DNA of 64,000 bases from Paenibacillus sp. FSL M7-0420 (GCF_038002345.1 NZ_JBBOCJ010000001.1:5518001-5582000), one strand, 5' to 3'; numbered from the stretch's first letter, positions 27,776 through 36,224 are shown. The notes: generated by a model not told the origin, from the letters alone. Numbers and translations: made by a program.

Positions 27776-28966
27776 ATGATTATTCAGCCAAAAACACGCG
27801 GCTTTATCTGCACAACAGCTCACACGGAGGGATGTGCCGGACAAATACAGGAACAGATCGATTATGTACGGTCCCAAAAGAAGCTTACCGGCCCGGTGAA
27901 CGTGCTGGTCATCGGCGCTTCCACAGGCTATGGACTGGCTTCACGGATTGCCGCTGCCTTTGGCGCAGGCGCGAACACCATCGGCGTCTTCTTCGACAAG
28001 GCCGCTGAAGGCACCCGCACCGCCTCCGCAGGCTGGTACAATTCTGCTGCCTTCGAGCAGGAAGCGGCCAAGCAGGGGCTGAAATCCTTCAGCATCGTCG
28101 GCGATGCCTTCTCGAATGAAATTAAGACCAAGACGATTGAGCTGATCAAGGCCGAATTCGGCACCGTTGATCTGGTCGTGTACAGCGTAGCCTCCCCGCG
28201 CCGCACCCATCCGGTAACCGGAGAAGTGTTCTCCTCGGTGATTAAGCCGGTAGGCCAAGCCTATTCGAACAAGACGATGAACTTCCACACCGGAGAGGTC
28301 TCCACCGTTACCATTGAACCGGCTACAGAGGATGAAGTCCGCCAGACCATCGCCGTGATGGGCGGGGAAGACTGGGGCATGTGGATCAGCCAGCTGCAGG
28401 AGGCCGGTGTGCTTGCAGACGGAGCAACTACCGTGGCGTACTCTTATATCGGGCCCAAGATTACGCATCCTATCTACAAGGATGGAACCATCGGCCAGGC
28501 GAAGAATCATTTGGAGCAGACCGCCATTGCCTTGAACGAGCAGCTCTCCGCCACAGGAGGCCGGGCCTTCGTATCCGTGAATAAGGCACTGGTTACCCAG
28601 TCCAGCTCGGCTATTCCGGTAGTGCCGCTGTATATCTCCGCCCTGTACAGAGTTATGAAGGAGAAGGAGCTGCACGAGAACTGCATCCAGCAGATGTACC
28701 GTCTGTTCGCCGACCATCTGTATAACGGCGGTGAAGCCGCTGCGGACGGCAGCCACCTGATCCGTATTGACGACTGGGAGATGCGCGAGGATGTGCAGAT
28801 CGAGGTCATGAGACGCTGGAATGAGCTGGAGACGGATAATGTGCCTGAGCTGGCGGATCTGGCAGGCTATCAGGACGACTTCTTCCATCTGTTCGGCTTC
28901 CGTACCGAAGGCGTAGACTATGACGCTGAGACAGACCCTGCCGTAGAGATTCCTAATATGGTATAA
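27776..28966 (+). CDS. fabV: Enoyl-ACP (enoyl-CoA) reductase FabV
   Basis: 396 residues from the ATG at 27776, 9 nt after AAGGGG (a TTG one codon earlier is also in frame). The NADH-binding segment is VLVIGASTGYGLASRIAAAFGAG. The FabV catalytic pair Tyr-x8-Lys is at Tyr234 and Lys243 (YKDGTIGQAK). FabV does the last reduction of each fatty-acid elongation round and belongs to the triclosan-tolerant class. It is transcribed alone with a terminator at 28994-29028. Confidence 0.95.
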   Translation: MIIQPKTRGFICTTAHTEGCAGQIQEQIDYVRSQKKLTGPVNVLVIGASTGYGLASRIAAAFGAGANTIGVFFDKAAEGTRTASAGWYNSAAFEQEAAKQGLKSFSIVGDAFSNEIKTKTIELIKAEFGTVDLVVYSVASPRRTHPVTGEVFSSVIKPVGQAYSNKTMNFHTGEVSTVTIEPATEDEVRQTIAVMGGEDWGMWISQLQEAGVLADGATTVAYSYIGPKITHPIYKDGTIGQAKNHLEQTAIALNEQLSATGGRAFVSVNKALVTQSSSAIPVVPLYISALYRVMKEKELHENCIQQMYRLFADHLYNGGEAAADGSHLIRIDDWEMREDVQIEVMRRWNELETDNVPELADLAGYQDDFFHLFGFRTEGVDYDAETDPAVEIPNMV

Positions 28967-28993
28967 AAGCTTGACGTTTGCTGTACGCAGTGC

Positions 28994-29028
28994 AAGGAAG
29001 CCGCCCCCTACCGGGAGCGGCTTCCTTT
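28994..29028 (+). terminator. fabV terminator
   Basis: AAGGAAGCCGC, CCCCTACCGGGA loop region, GCGGCTTCCTTTG. Strong stem, short T tail, 27 bp after the stop. Confidence 0.7.
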
Positions 29029-29085
29029 GCGTTCTATCCAGCCTGTGGCGCGGCCTGCGCCACGAATGGTCACAGCCACGCCGGC

Positions 29086-29796
29086 CTATTCGTCCCGGAG
29101 CCGCTTCTGGTACAGCACCACAGACACAAGGGTCAGCACGGCTGTCCACGCCGCAATGATTAGAAGAGGCGGCCACACCTCTCCCGCCGAATAACCGGCT
29201 GGGCTCAGGTTCAGCAAGTGCACCAGCTGGCTGCTTGGCATGTAATCCAGCACCCCGAACACCGGATAATTCTCCGCCAGTACGGCACCCCAAGGTGCGC
29301 CCATGAAGATGAAGGCTACCGGGATGATCGATAAGGACGCATCCAGTAAGGTTTTGGAATAAAGACCGCAGATCGTCCCGGCTGCCGTGTAGAGAACAAT
29401 GGAAAGAACGATCGCGGCTACGAATACCCCTATATTTGCAGGCTCATAGCCAAACAATAGAGTAGAAATGGCGAGAACCACCATCGACATGACAAAGACC
29501 AGACTGCTTTTGCCCATCAGCACATCCATTGTTGTAGCCGGAGTCATCATGAGTGTCCGCAGCGTGTTACGCTCCTTCTCTTCCGCAATCAGGCAAGCCT
29601 GGGCGAAGCAGGTCAGCAGCACAAACGAGCTGTTGAACAGAAATCCGGCGGCTCCCGGTAAGGATGCACCTGCGCTTTTGAACAGCAGCGCAAACAGAAT
29701 CGGAAACAGCAGCATAATGGACAGCGCATAATTGCGCGAGAATTCCTTATAATCCTTCACAAAGATCGCGCTGGCCCGCTTATAGGAGATGTTCAT
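29086..29796 (-). CDS. ABC-2 type transporter permease
   Basis: 236 residues with six membrane helices and the ABC-2 permease pattern: an N-terminal cytoplasmic helix (FVKDYKEFSRNYAL), then LIAEEKERNTLRTLMMTP, the conserved EKE-type coupling segment. Its ATG overlaps the stop of the ATPase gene by 4 nt, so the two form one exporter. The substrate is unknown; this type often exports peptides or drugs or acts in self-protection. Confidence 0.85.
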   Translation of the reverse strand: MNISYKRASAIFVKDYKEFSRNYALSIMLLFPILFALLFKSAGASLPGAAGFLFNSSFVLLTCFAQACLIAEEKERNTLRTLMMTPATTMDVLMGKSSLVFVMSMVVLAISTLLFGYEPANIGVFVAAIVLSIVLYTAAGTICGLYSKTLLDASLSIIPVAFIFMGAPWGAVLAENYPVFGVLDYMPSSQLVHLLNLSPAGYSAGEVWPPLLIIAAWTAVLTLVSVVLYQKRLRDE

Positions 29797-30638
29797 AGCA
29801 GCTCACTTCCCGTCATTTTGATAAAAATATCACCCAGGCTAGGTTCCTTCGTCTCTACCCGTTCAATGAGTCCCCGCTTCATCCAATCCGCGATCCGGTC
29901 CGCCGTGTCCCCATCCACCGGAAGCTCATAAGCCTCTCCACTGGTCAGCTCCACCCGGATCAGGTTCTCGCGGTGCTGCCGCTTCAGCTCCCTTGGTGAG
30001 CCGATGGTCTGGATGCGTCCCTGATAGAGAATCGCCACACGGTTACAGAGCAGCTCCGCCTCCGCCATATCATGCGTCGTGATGAAGATGGTCGTGCCCT
30101 TCTCATTCAGATAACGTAAGCCTTTATAGATATGCGCTGAATTCACCGGGTCCAGTGCCGAGGTCGGCTCATCCAGGAACAACAGCTCCGGCTCATGGAT
30201 AATGGCGCAGGCCAGCATCACCCGCTGACGCATCCCTTTGGACAGCGTATTTGTTTTCTTCTTGCGCTCACTGCTTAAATTAACGAACTGCAGCACCTGA
30301 TCCACCGCAGAACGGGGAAGATCATACAGCTTCCGGTACAGCTCCAGATTCTCCTCTATGGACAACCGCTCGTACAGACCGCTGTTATCGGTCAGAATGC
30401 CAAAACGCATCTTCTGGGCCGACTGCTGCATCGCCTCCGCCGGCTGATCGAATACTTTGGCCACTCCACCTGTAGGCTTCAGCTGTGCAGTCAGAATCTT
30501 AATCAAGGTGGTTTTGCCTGCACCGCTCGGACCGAGGAACCCGAAAATCTCCCCTTTTGGAATACTGAAGGACACCTCTGTCAGCGCATCTCTCGCCCCG
30601 AAGGTCTTGCGGATCTGTTCTACCTGAATAACCGCCAT
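29793..30638 (-). CDS. ABC transporter ATP-binding protein
   Basis: 281 residues. Walker A GPSGAGKTT, signature LSKGMRQRV, Walker B LLFLDEPTSALD and the H-loop THD (FITTHDMAEAELLCNR) are complete, so it is an active ATPase. It is the DrrA/BcrA-like exporter type. AAGGATGTGGTGAG precedes the ATG. A candidate LytTR box lies 71-100 bp upstream of its start, and the gene for a LytTR regulator lies just before that. Confidence 0.92.
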   Translation of the reverse strand: MAVIQVEQIRKTFGARDALTEVSFSIPKGEIFGFLGPSGAGKTTLIKILTAQLKPTGGVAKVFDQPAEAMQQSAQKMRFGILTDNSGLYERLSIEENLELYRKLYDLPRSAVDQVLQFVNLSSERKKKTNTLSKGMRQRVMLACAIIHEPELLFLDEPTSALDPVNSAHIYKGLRYLNEKGTTIFITTHDMAEAELLCNRVAILYQGRIQTIGSPRELKRQHRENLIRVELTSGEAYELPVDGDTADRIADWMKRGLIERVETKEPSLGDIFIKMTGSELL

Positions 30639-30708
30639 CTCACCACATCCTTATGTTGTTGATGACTTAACGTTATCCAGAATTCAGCCTTTCTGCCACC
30701 AAAACCGG

Positions 30709-30738
30709 GTGAATGGTACCCATTCCGGCCTGAACGGT
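30709..30738 (-). promoter_or_regulatory. Candidate LytTR operator before the ABC exporter
   Basis: Minus strand: ACCGTTCAG (30738-30730), 12-bp spacer, ACCATTCAC (30717-30709). LytTR regulators bind two imperfect direct repeats of [TA][AC][CA]GTTN[AG][TG] 12-13 bp apart. The first half matches 9 of 9 and the second 7 of 9, with exact spacing. It sits between the LytTR-gene stop (30744) and the ATPase start (30638). Confidence 0.6.
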
Positions 30739-30743
30739 ACCTT

Positions 30744-31679
30744 TTACAGCTTAAGCAGCGCCTTAAGTTCCTGCAATTTGGAGCGGGATAACGGAACCAC
30801 GGCCTCCTTGCCGGTGTTCAGCCGCAGACTGTAGCTGTTCTTCGTCCAGGTAATGATCTCGCGTACCTTTTGCAGATTGACGATGTAGGAGCGGTGGCAC
30901 CGGAAGAATCCGAAATTCAACAGCCGCGCTTCAAGCTGGGTCAGGGTCAGGGCACAGTCATAATGCTCACCGCCGACATGTACCAGGATAGAGCCTTCTA
31001 CACTTTCAATAAAATCAATCTCGGGCGGATCAAATAAAATCACCTTATCCTCCCGTTTGGTCGAGACCTTCTGCAAGGTGATGTTGGCCTCATCCTGCTT
31101 CACTGCCTCCTGCTTGTCCTCTTCCGAATCGCGGATATCCAGCTGATGAAGCCCGGACCCGCTCAGCCGGTAGATGACATCACAGGAGATCAGCGCATCC
31201 TCCAGATTCGAGGTCAGAATGAGTATCCTTTTCTGCTGCGACAGATCATCCAGTATCCGCTTCAGCTGGCGGCGGTCCTGCTCCTCCAGATAGAAATACG
31301 GCTCCTCCAATACGAGCGTGGACTGATGGGCGAAAAAGGCCCGCAGCAGGGTCACATACACCCTTTTCGAAGAGCTGAGCTGCATCAATCTGACCTTACG
31401 TTCCTCCTTCAGCGCAAAATAATCCGTCAACACAGCCGCCCGCTCCTCCCGTCCCGACATTCGGATCAGAAACGAGATTAGCTCCTCTACCGTCAACCGC
31501 ATATATTCGTTCTGCCCGGCCCACGACAAATAATTGCCGGATTCCCGGGACAATTGCTCCATTAATAACTGCTTGCGCCTCAAATCTGTGATAATACCAA
31601 CCGAAGGGTTCGCAGACAGGTCAAGCTCGAGCTTCGGCATAATTAATTCTCCGTCTTCATATATAGGTTGAAATTGCAT
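30744..31679 (-). CDS. LytTR regulator with a degenerate ABC-ATPase N-terminal half
   Basis: 311 residues. The C-terminal ~100 residues form a LytTR DNA-binding domain (IDFIESVEGSILVHVGG ... FGFFRCHRSYIVNLQKVREI). Residues about 10-195 look like an ABC ATPase that has lost function. A signature-like QLSSSKRVYVTLLRAF leads into LVLEEPYFYL (Walker B with EEP for DEP). The H-loop position reads LTSN rather than a TH motif. There is no GxxGxGK[ST] Walker A where NPSVGIITDLRR stands. It cannot hydrolyse ATP in the usual way and may instead sense or compete with the real ATPase encoded next to it. ATG at 31677-31679 after GGAGGAAGAT. It has its own promoter at 31720-31748. Confidence 0.85.
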   Translation of the reverse strand: MQFQPIYEDGELIMPKLELDLSANPSVGIITDLRRKQLLMEQLSRESGNYLSWAGQNEYMRLTVEELISFLIRMSGREERAAVLTDYFALKEERKVRLMQLSSSKRVYVTLLRAFFAHQSTLVLEEPYFYLEEQDRRQLKRILDDLSQQKRILILTSNLEDALISCDVIYRLSGSGLHQLDIRDSEEDKQEAVKQDEANITLQKVSTKREDKVILFDPPEIDFIESVEGSILVHVGGEHYDCALTLTQLEARLLNFGFFRCHRSYIVNLQKVREIITWTKNSYSLRLNTGKEAVVPLSRSKLQELKALLKL

Positions 31680-31719
31680 ATCTTCCTCCCGCTCCAGGCT
31701 CTCTAGGATATATAATGCA

Positions 31720-31748
31720 ATTATAGAGTTATGCCATGTATTTGTCAG
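31720..31748 (-). promoter_or_regulatory. SigA-type promoter of the LytTR gene
   Basis: Minus strand: CTGACA (31748-31743), 17-bp spacer, TATAAT (31725-31720). The transcript starts near 31713, with a 34-nt leader. Confidence 0.72.
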
Positions 31749-31790
31749 GTACGGCCACTATCAATGCACAGAGGAAGGCGGATTTCTGCG

Positions 31791-32252
31791 ATGGGACTGC
31801 ATACTCAAGGTTTTATCATTTCTTTACTCGTATTACTGCCGAATCTAATATTCATGTTCTTCCCGCCCCGGAGTGCTCCCGGCTCCCTGGACTCCGTCCC
31901 GCTGGTCTTCACGCTCCTGGAGCGGGCAGGCCAGATCACCTGCTTCATGATGCCCATTCTTTTAGGCCGAATGATTGCTGCTCAGCCCCTGGGAGTATCT
32001 GCTGTACTGATGGCACTATGTATGCTGGTGTACTATGGCTGCTGGGTGCGCTATTACCGGAGCGGGAGAGCTTTTGCGGTGCTGTTCAAGCCCTGGCTGG
32101 GCATCCCCGTTCCGATGGCCGTCTTCCCGGCCCTCTACTTCCTGCTGCTTGGCGTATGGCTCCAGTCCTGGTTATTCGTTGTTCCGGCCTGTCTGTTCGC
32201 CGCCGGTCATTTAGCCAACAGCTGGAGCGTCTACGGGCAGGTCCGTTCATAG
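31791..32252 (+). CDS. Small polytopic membrane protein, unknown
   Basis: 153 residues from the ATG at 31791, which follows GGAAGG by 12 nt; the open frame begins at 31731 inside the divergent promoter region, so the shorter form is preferred. Five hydrophobic segments cover nearly the whole chain (GFIISLLVLLPNLIFMFF, ITCFMMPILLGRMIA, VSAVLMALCMLVYYGCW, VPMAVFPALYFLLLGVW, LFVVPACLFAAGHLAN). No family is recognised. It is divergent from the LytTR gene and may be part of its regulon. Confidence 0.65.
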   Translation: MGLHTQGFIISLLVLLPNLIFMFFPPRSAPGSLDSVPLVFTLLERAGQITCFMMPILLGRMIAAQPLGVSAVLMALCMLVYYGCWVRYYRSGRAFAVLFKPWLGIPVPMAVFPALYFLLLGVWLQSWLFVVPACLFAAGHLANSWSVYGQVRS

Positions 32253-32356
32253 CAGATCCGCAATATAACTATAGTTTTGTGCAACAAACCTACAGCTTGA
32301 CCGGCTTATAATATGGTTAAGCACACTATAGCGATATGATGGAGGTTATGGCGGGT

Positions 32357-33508
32357 ATGATGAACTGGGAGCAGGCAATTGAGCAGACGCTTACGACTAC
32401 GCGGCTTAATGTGAAGCGATTTGGGAAGAGTTTTCCAATTGTAAGTATGGAGGACGGCAAATATCATCTGACCGACCACACCAACTGGACGGAGGGCTTC
32501 TGGTCCGGCATTCTATGGCTAAGCTATGAATACAGCCGGGACCCGGAGATTCATGCCGCCGCCATCCAGGCGACAGATTCCTTCAGAGGGCGCATGCTGG
32601 ACGGGCAGGCGCTGGATCACCACGATATCGGCTTCCTGTACTCGCTCTCGGCCAAGGCCCGCTGGATTGCAGACAAGGATGAAGCCTCGCGTCTGCTCGC
32701 CTTGCAGGCAGCGGACCAGCTGATGAAGCGCTGGCGTCCCGGTCCGCAGCTCTTTCAGGCTTGGGGACCCGAGGGCGATGCAGACAACGGCGGACGGATC
32801 ATCATCGACTGCCTGATGAATCTTCCGCTCCTCTGCTGGGCCAGCGAACAGACCGGCGACCCGGTCTATGCCAGGGCTGCCCGTATCCACGCCGAGACAA
32901 GCCGCCGCTTCCTGGTGAGGGGCGACGACTCTTCTTACCATACCTTTTACTTCGACCAGCAGACGGGGGATGCCCTTCGCGGGGGGACGGCGCAGGGGTA
33001 TCAGGACGGCTCCACCTGGACGCGGGGGCAGGCCTGGGGCGTCTATGGCTTCGCTCTCGCCTACCGCAGCTTCCAAGATCCGCATTATCTTGAAACCTCC
33101 AAAAGAATGGCCCGCTACTTCGTGGAGCATCTCCCCGCCGACCATGTGGCCTATTGGGATTTCGATGCCCCGCAGGAGGAAGGCACCCCGCGCGACAGCT
33201 CCGCTTCCGCTATCACAGCATGCGGACTCTTGGAGCTGCTGGAGCATCTGCCGGAGAATGATCCGGACCGGGACTATTTCAGGGACGCCGTGAACAAATC
33301 CATGGCCTCGCTGATCAATCACTACTTCACCGCAGGCCACCCATCAGAAGAGGGATTTTTGCGGCACGGCTCCTATTCCGTCAGAGGCAACGCCTCCCCG
33401 GATGACTTCATGATCTGGGGCGATTACTTCTTCCTGGAGGCGTTGCTGCGTCTTGCACGGGGAATTCCGGGGTATTGGTATGAGCGGGGGGGGGACAAAG
33501 TGAAGTGA
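32357..33508 (+). CDS. GH88 unsaturated glucuronyl (rhamnogalacturonyl) hydrolase
   Basis: 383 residues from the ATG at 32357, 11 nt after GGAGG; other in-frame ATGs lie at 32348 and 32360. GH88 enzymes remove the 4,5-unsaturated uronic acid left on oligosaccharides by polysaccharide lyases, through a vinyl-ether hydration led by an Asp. The two known acidic sites are visible: DHHDIGFLYS and RIIIDCLMNLPLL. The substrate-pocket block GSTWTRGQAWGVYGFALAY and the C-terminal DDFMIWGDYFFLEALLR are typical. No signal peptide, so it acts in the cytoplasm on imported oligosaccharides. It stands alone here, 9 kb from the carbohydrate cluster. Confidence 0.92.
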   Translation: MMNWEQAIEQTLTTTRLNVKRFGKSFPIVSMEDGKYHLTDHTNWTEGFWSGILWLSYEYSRDPEIHAAAIQATDSFRGRMLDGQALDHHDIGFLYSLSAKARWIADKDEASRLLALQAADQLMKRWRPGPQLFQAWGPEGDADNGGRIIIDCLMNLPLLCWASEQTGDPVYARAARIHAETSRRFLVRGDDSSYHTFYFDQQTGDALRGGTAQGYQDGSTWTRGQAWGVYGFALAYRSFQDPHYLETSKRMARYFVEHLPADHVAYWDFDAPQEEGTPRDSSASAITACGLLELLEHLPENDPDRDYFRDAVNKSMASLINHYFTAGHPSEEGFLRHGSYSVRGNASPDDFMIWGDYFFLEALLRLARGIPGYWYERGGDKVK

Positions 33509-33573
33509 TATACTAACCAGATTTTAAGGGACGAATGTAGAACAAAATTACCCTGCGGCATCCCCATTGTGAT

Positions 33574-33857
33574 CGGTTTTTCGACCATATCCGGCCCACA
33601 CGCCTCTGCCGCAACGAATGTAGTCGGTTTTTCGACCATATCCGGCCCACGCGCCTCTGCCGCACCGAATGTAGTCGGTTTTTCGACCATATCCGGCCCA
33701 CACGCCTCTGCCGCACCGAATGTAGTCGGTTTTTCGATCATATCCGGCCCACACGCCTCTGCCGCACCGAATGTGGTCGGTTTTTCGACCATATCCGGCC
33801 CACGCGTCTCCGCCGCACCGAATGTGGTCGGTTTTTCGACCATATCCGGCTGTTCGG
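33574..33857. repeat. 51-bp tandem repeat, five full copies plus one partial
   Basis: Units begin at 33574, 33625, 33676, 33727, 33778 and 33829, each opening CGGTTTTTCGACCATATCCG and continuing with GCCTCTGCCGCACCGAATGT. Six positions vary among copies. The unit is 17 codons long, so frames stay open: the minus strand reads DMVEKPTTFGAAEACGP repeats (open 33424-33924, with an ATG at 33903 preceded by GGAG), and the plus strand reads VVGFSTISGPHASAAPN repeats. Changes are non-synonymous in both, so coding is unproven. Confidence 0.9.
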
Positions 33858-33989
33858 TGAAATCAGCGAAGTCATTCCTATTACTGATCCAGAATATAGT
33901 CATCCTGCCGATGCTCCAAGACACTTCCCCCCAACTTTATGCACAACTTATCCTTATTGGACGCAAATCACAATTTCCTAATCAACAAC

Positions 33990-34080
33990 TGGAAACGGCT
34001 TTGCCGTCCTTTTAAAGGACGGTACCGTTTCGGCGAGAAATAGAAGGATAATTTGTAGTGTGAAACATATAAATTCTTAT
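33990..34080 (+). repeat. 91-bp dispersed repeat, copy B
   Basis: Same length and orientation as 2875-2965 with about four differences, including the CCGTCCTTTTAAAGGACGG palindrome. The flanking sequences differ, which fits an inserted or amplified element. Confidence 0.85.
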
Positions 34081-34138
34081 CTTTGAACAAAATCACCCTG
34101 CGGGTGAACGATGCTAATACCTCTCTCACCGGCCGCTT

Positions 34139-34177
34139 TTAAGGAGCAGTAATGTTGTACTTTTTTCAGGATTTCTC
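34139..34177 (+). repeat. Dispersed GCAGTAATGTTG repeat, copy 2
   Basis: GGAGCAGTAATGTTGTACTT followed by TTTTCAGGATTTCTC; one base differs in the core from the other copies. Confidence 0.55.
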
Positions 34178-34295
34178 TATACCTTTTACGGGTTGAAGTA
34201 CATTGTTGCATTATTTGCACAAATTTCGGTGTTTAGGGCAAGTTAGCGCTGAATTTGTTGCAGTTCGTGCAGGATTTCACCATTGACCACTTCTT

Positions 34296-34333
34296 TGGGA
34301 GCAGTAATGTTGCACTTTTTTCAGGATTCCTCT
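34296..34333 (+). repeat. Dispersed GCAGTAATGTTG repeat, copy 3
   Basis: GGAGCAGTAATGTTGCACTT then TTTTCAGGATTCCTC, in the same orientation as copies 1 and 2. A TTGCA/TGCAGGA motif also recurs between copies 2 and 3. Confidence 0.55.
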
Positions 34334-34465
34334 TCAAATTGAACCGTTCGTAAGCTCTGCGAATATCGCCAATTAAACGGAAATCAAATGAAAATCCAGA
34401 AAAATATTGTCTAGCGGACTCTTGTAGCGTATAGTATATTCCCATGTTGGAAGGGAGAGATTACT

Positions 34466-35431
34466 ATGCTGAACAGGATTGAATCATTTCAAGGCTCCAG
34501 GCATTTCCGGCTGCAATCTATTGCGGATAGCGTAGTTGCAGCAATTGCGGCTCCAGGCACAGGCTCACTCGCAAACGCGGCCATTATTGACCTGGGGGGA
34601 CTCACTCTGGTAGTGGACACATTCGCGACACTGGAGGCGGCTCAGGATTTGAAGGCTGCTGCTGAGCATCTCACAGGGAACCCTGTATCCTATGTAATCA
34701 ACACACACTGGCATAGCGATCATACCACTGGCAATCAGGTGTTTGTGCCTGACGCCCGGCTGATTTCCACATCCGGGACCCATAAGATCATGAATACATT
34801 CGCCAGAGACCGGGTAGCCCAGTACCAGAACAACAGGGAGAAGATGCTAGAGGCGATCGGAGAAGCTGAATTGCAATGCGAGCAGGAGACAGATACTAAG
34901 CTGCAGCAGGAAATGGCCTGGGAGAATGCAACGGACCGTGAATTCGTGAATATGCTTCCGCAGCTGGTGCATACGGTGCCGACGATAACTTTTGACCGGC
35001 AAATGACCATTCACGGCAGCAACCACAGCGCCCAGCTCATTACATATGGCGGAGGGCATACGCAGAGCGATGCCATTGTGTACCTCCCGGAAGATAAAAT
35101 TGTCATCATCGGGGACCTCGTGCTCTCGAACCACCATCCGGTTCTGGCCAATGCCAATCCTCAGGAGTGGCTGCATATTCTGGAGCAGATTGAGCGGTTG
35201 GATGTGGAGACGATTATACCGGGGCATGGTGAGGTCTGCTCCCTGCAACAGCTTCATGAGGTGAAGGGATACATAAGCAGAATGATCGCCATCGTGACCG
35301 AGGCCGTCCAGAATCAGCAGAGTATTGAAGAGATCGAAATACCGGAAGAATACCGGGCTTGGTACTTCACAACCTATTTCAAGACAAATTTGAATAAGCT
35401 CTATGACCTGATTACTGCATCAGGAAATTGA
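34466..35431 (+). CDS. MBL-fold metallo-hydrolase
   Basis: 321 residues; ATG 7 nt after a GGGAGAG site. The metallo-beta-lactamase fold motif is HWHSDH at residues 81-86 (HxHxDH), later metal ligands come from GGGHTQSDAIVYLPEDKI and the GDLV Asp, and IIPGHGEV gives the last His. These enzymes bind two metal ions and hydrolyse varied substrates (lactones, thioesters, phosphoesters); the substrate here is unknown. No signal peptide is seen. The alpha/beta hydrolase gene begins 19 bp later. Confidence 0.88.
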   Translation: MLNRIESFQGSRHFRLQSIADSVVAAIAAPGTGSLANAAIIDLGGLTLVVDTFATLEAAQDLKAAAEHLTGNPVSYVINTHWHSDHTTGNQVFVPDARLISTSGTHKIMNTFARDRVAQYQNNREKMLEAIGEAELQCEQETDTKLQQEMAWENATDREFVNMLPQLVHTVPTITFDRQMTIHGSNHSAQLITYGGGHTQSDAIVYLPEDKIVIIGDLVLSNHHPVLANANPQEWLHILEQIERLDVETIIPGHGEVCSLQQLHEVKGYISRMIAIVTEAVQNQQSIEEIEIPEEYRAWYFTTYFKTNLNKLYDLITASGN

Positions 35432-35450
35432 AGAAGGAGAGGGTGATCGA

Positions 35451-36224
35451 ATGGAAGCTGTCTTTGACTACCCCGTGAGAGAACACACCTACAAAACAAC
35501 CAAACATCGTGCCTTGAAATTATATGTGCTTGAGCCAAGCCATCAAATATCACAATGTCCAGTTATCTTGTTCTTTTTCGGTGGAGGTTTTGTAAGAAAT
35601 AATCGTACAGCTGCACAATTTCAACATCATGCCAATTTCTTTTCTTCAAGGGGGTTTACCTCTATCTGTGTGGATTATCGTAACGCTAATGATACTGATT
35701 TCATACCTGCACAGGCAATCATGGATGCAAAGTCAGCTATAAGGTATATTCGCAAAAACAGTGCGGAATTCGGAATTGATCCTGCTAAAATCGTCATGTG
35801 TGGGGCCTCGTCAGGGGGTTACACCTGTGTTTCTTCAATTCTGTTTAATGAGTTGAATGAAATAGATGATGAAACGGAGATCAGTTGTATCCCAAATCTC
35901 CTTGCTGTTTTTGCCGCTGGAATGGATGGGGTAGAGATTATGAACCGTTTGTTTCCGGGTATAGAGGAGGAATCACAGGCTATCTCCCCCATTCATCATG
36001 TGAAGCAGGGGTTGCCTCCAACGATTTGGTTCTGCGGGACCGCTGACCCGCTTTATCCACAAAACCTGCAATTTATTGAAGCTATGAACCAGTGCGGGAA
36101 TCAAATTGATTTTTATACTTATGAGGGAATGGAGCATGGTTTCTTCAATTACGGTTTACACGACAATAAGCCTTATATCGAGACCACCAAACAAATGATC
36201 AAGTTCTTTCAAGACAATTTGTAA
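35451..36224 (+). CDS. Alpha/beta hydrolase (esterase/lipase-like)
   Basis: 257 residues after a strong AGGAGAGGGTGATCGA site. Oxyanion-hole block FFFGGGFVRNN (HGGG-like with Phe for His), nucleophile elbow GASSG with Ser120, an acid Asp in GTADPLYP and His in MEHGFFNYG: a full catalytic triad of the hormone-sensitive-lipase type. The base composition is visibly lower in GC than the genes on both sides (long AT-rich codon runs), which suggests acquisition from elsewhere. It is probably cotranscribed with the MBL gene. Substrate unknown. Confidence 0.82.
   Translation: MEAVFDYPVREHTYKTTKHRALKLYVLEPSHQISQCPVILFFFGGGFVRNNRTAAQFQHHANFFSSRGFTSICVDYRNANDTDFIPAQAIMDAKSAIRYIRKNSAEFGIDPAKIVMCGASSGGYTCVSSILFNELNEIDDETEISCIPNLLAVFAAGMDGVEIMNRLFPGIEEESQAISPIHHVKQGLPPTIWFCGTADPLYPQNLQFIEAMNQCGNQIDFYTYEGMEHGFFNYGLHDNKPYIETTKQMIKFFQDNL

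Larger units (their letters stand above)
33509..34465. other. Repeat-rich non-coding stretch
   Basis: About 950 bp. It contains the 51-bp tandem array (33574-33857), copy B of the 91-bp repeat (33990-34080) and two copies of the GCAGTAATGTTGCACTTTT repeat. Several frames stay open through the array, but no start is convincing except a weak minus-strand one. Confidence 0.7.

Noticed and set aside
27941..29293. A 450-codon minus-strand frame across fabV and its downstream region
   Set aside because: It runs antisense to the conserved FabV catalytic residues and into the ABC permease gene; no family features.
33574..33857. Possible CRISPR array
   Set aside because: Units are contiguous with no unique spacers, and no cas genes are near.
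33569..34015. Plus-strand repeat frame (VVGFSTISGPHASAAPN units)
   Set aside because: GTG start without a ribosome site; its end is supplied by the dispersed 91-bp repeat. Kept only as part of the tandem-repeat entry.
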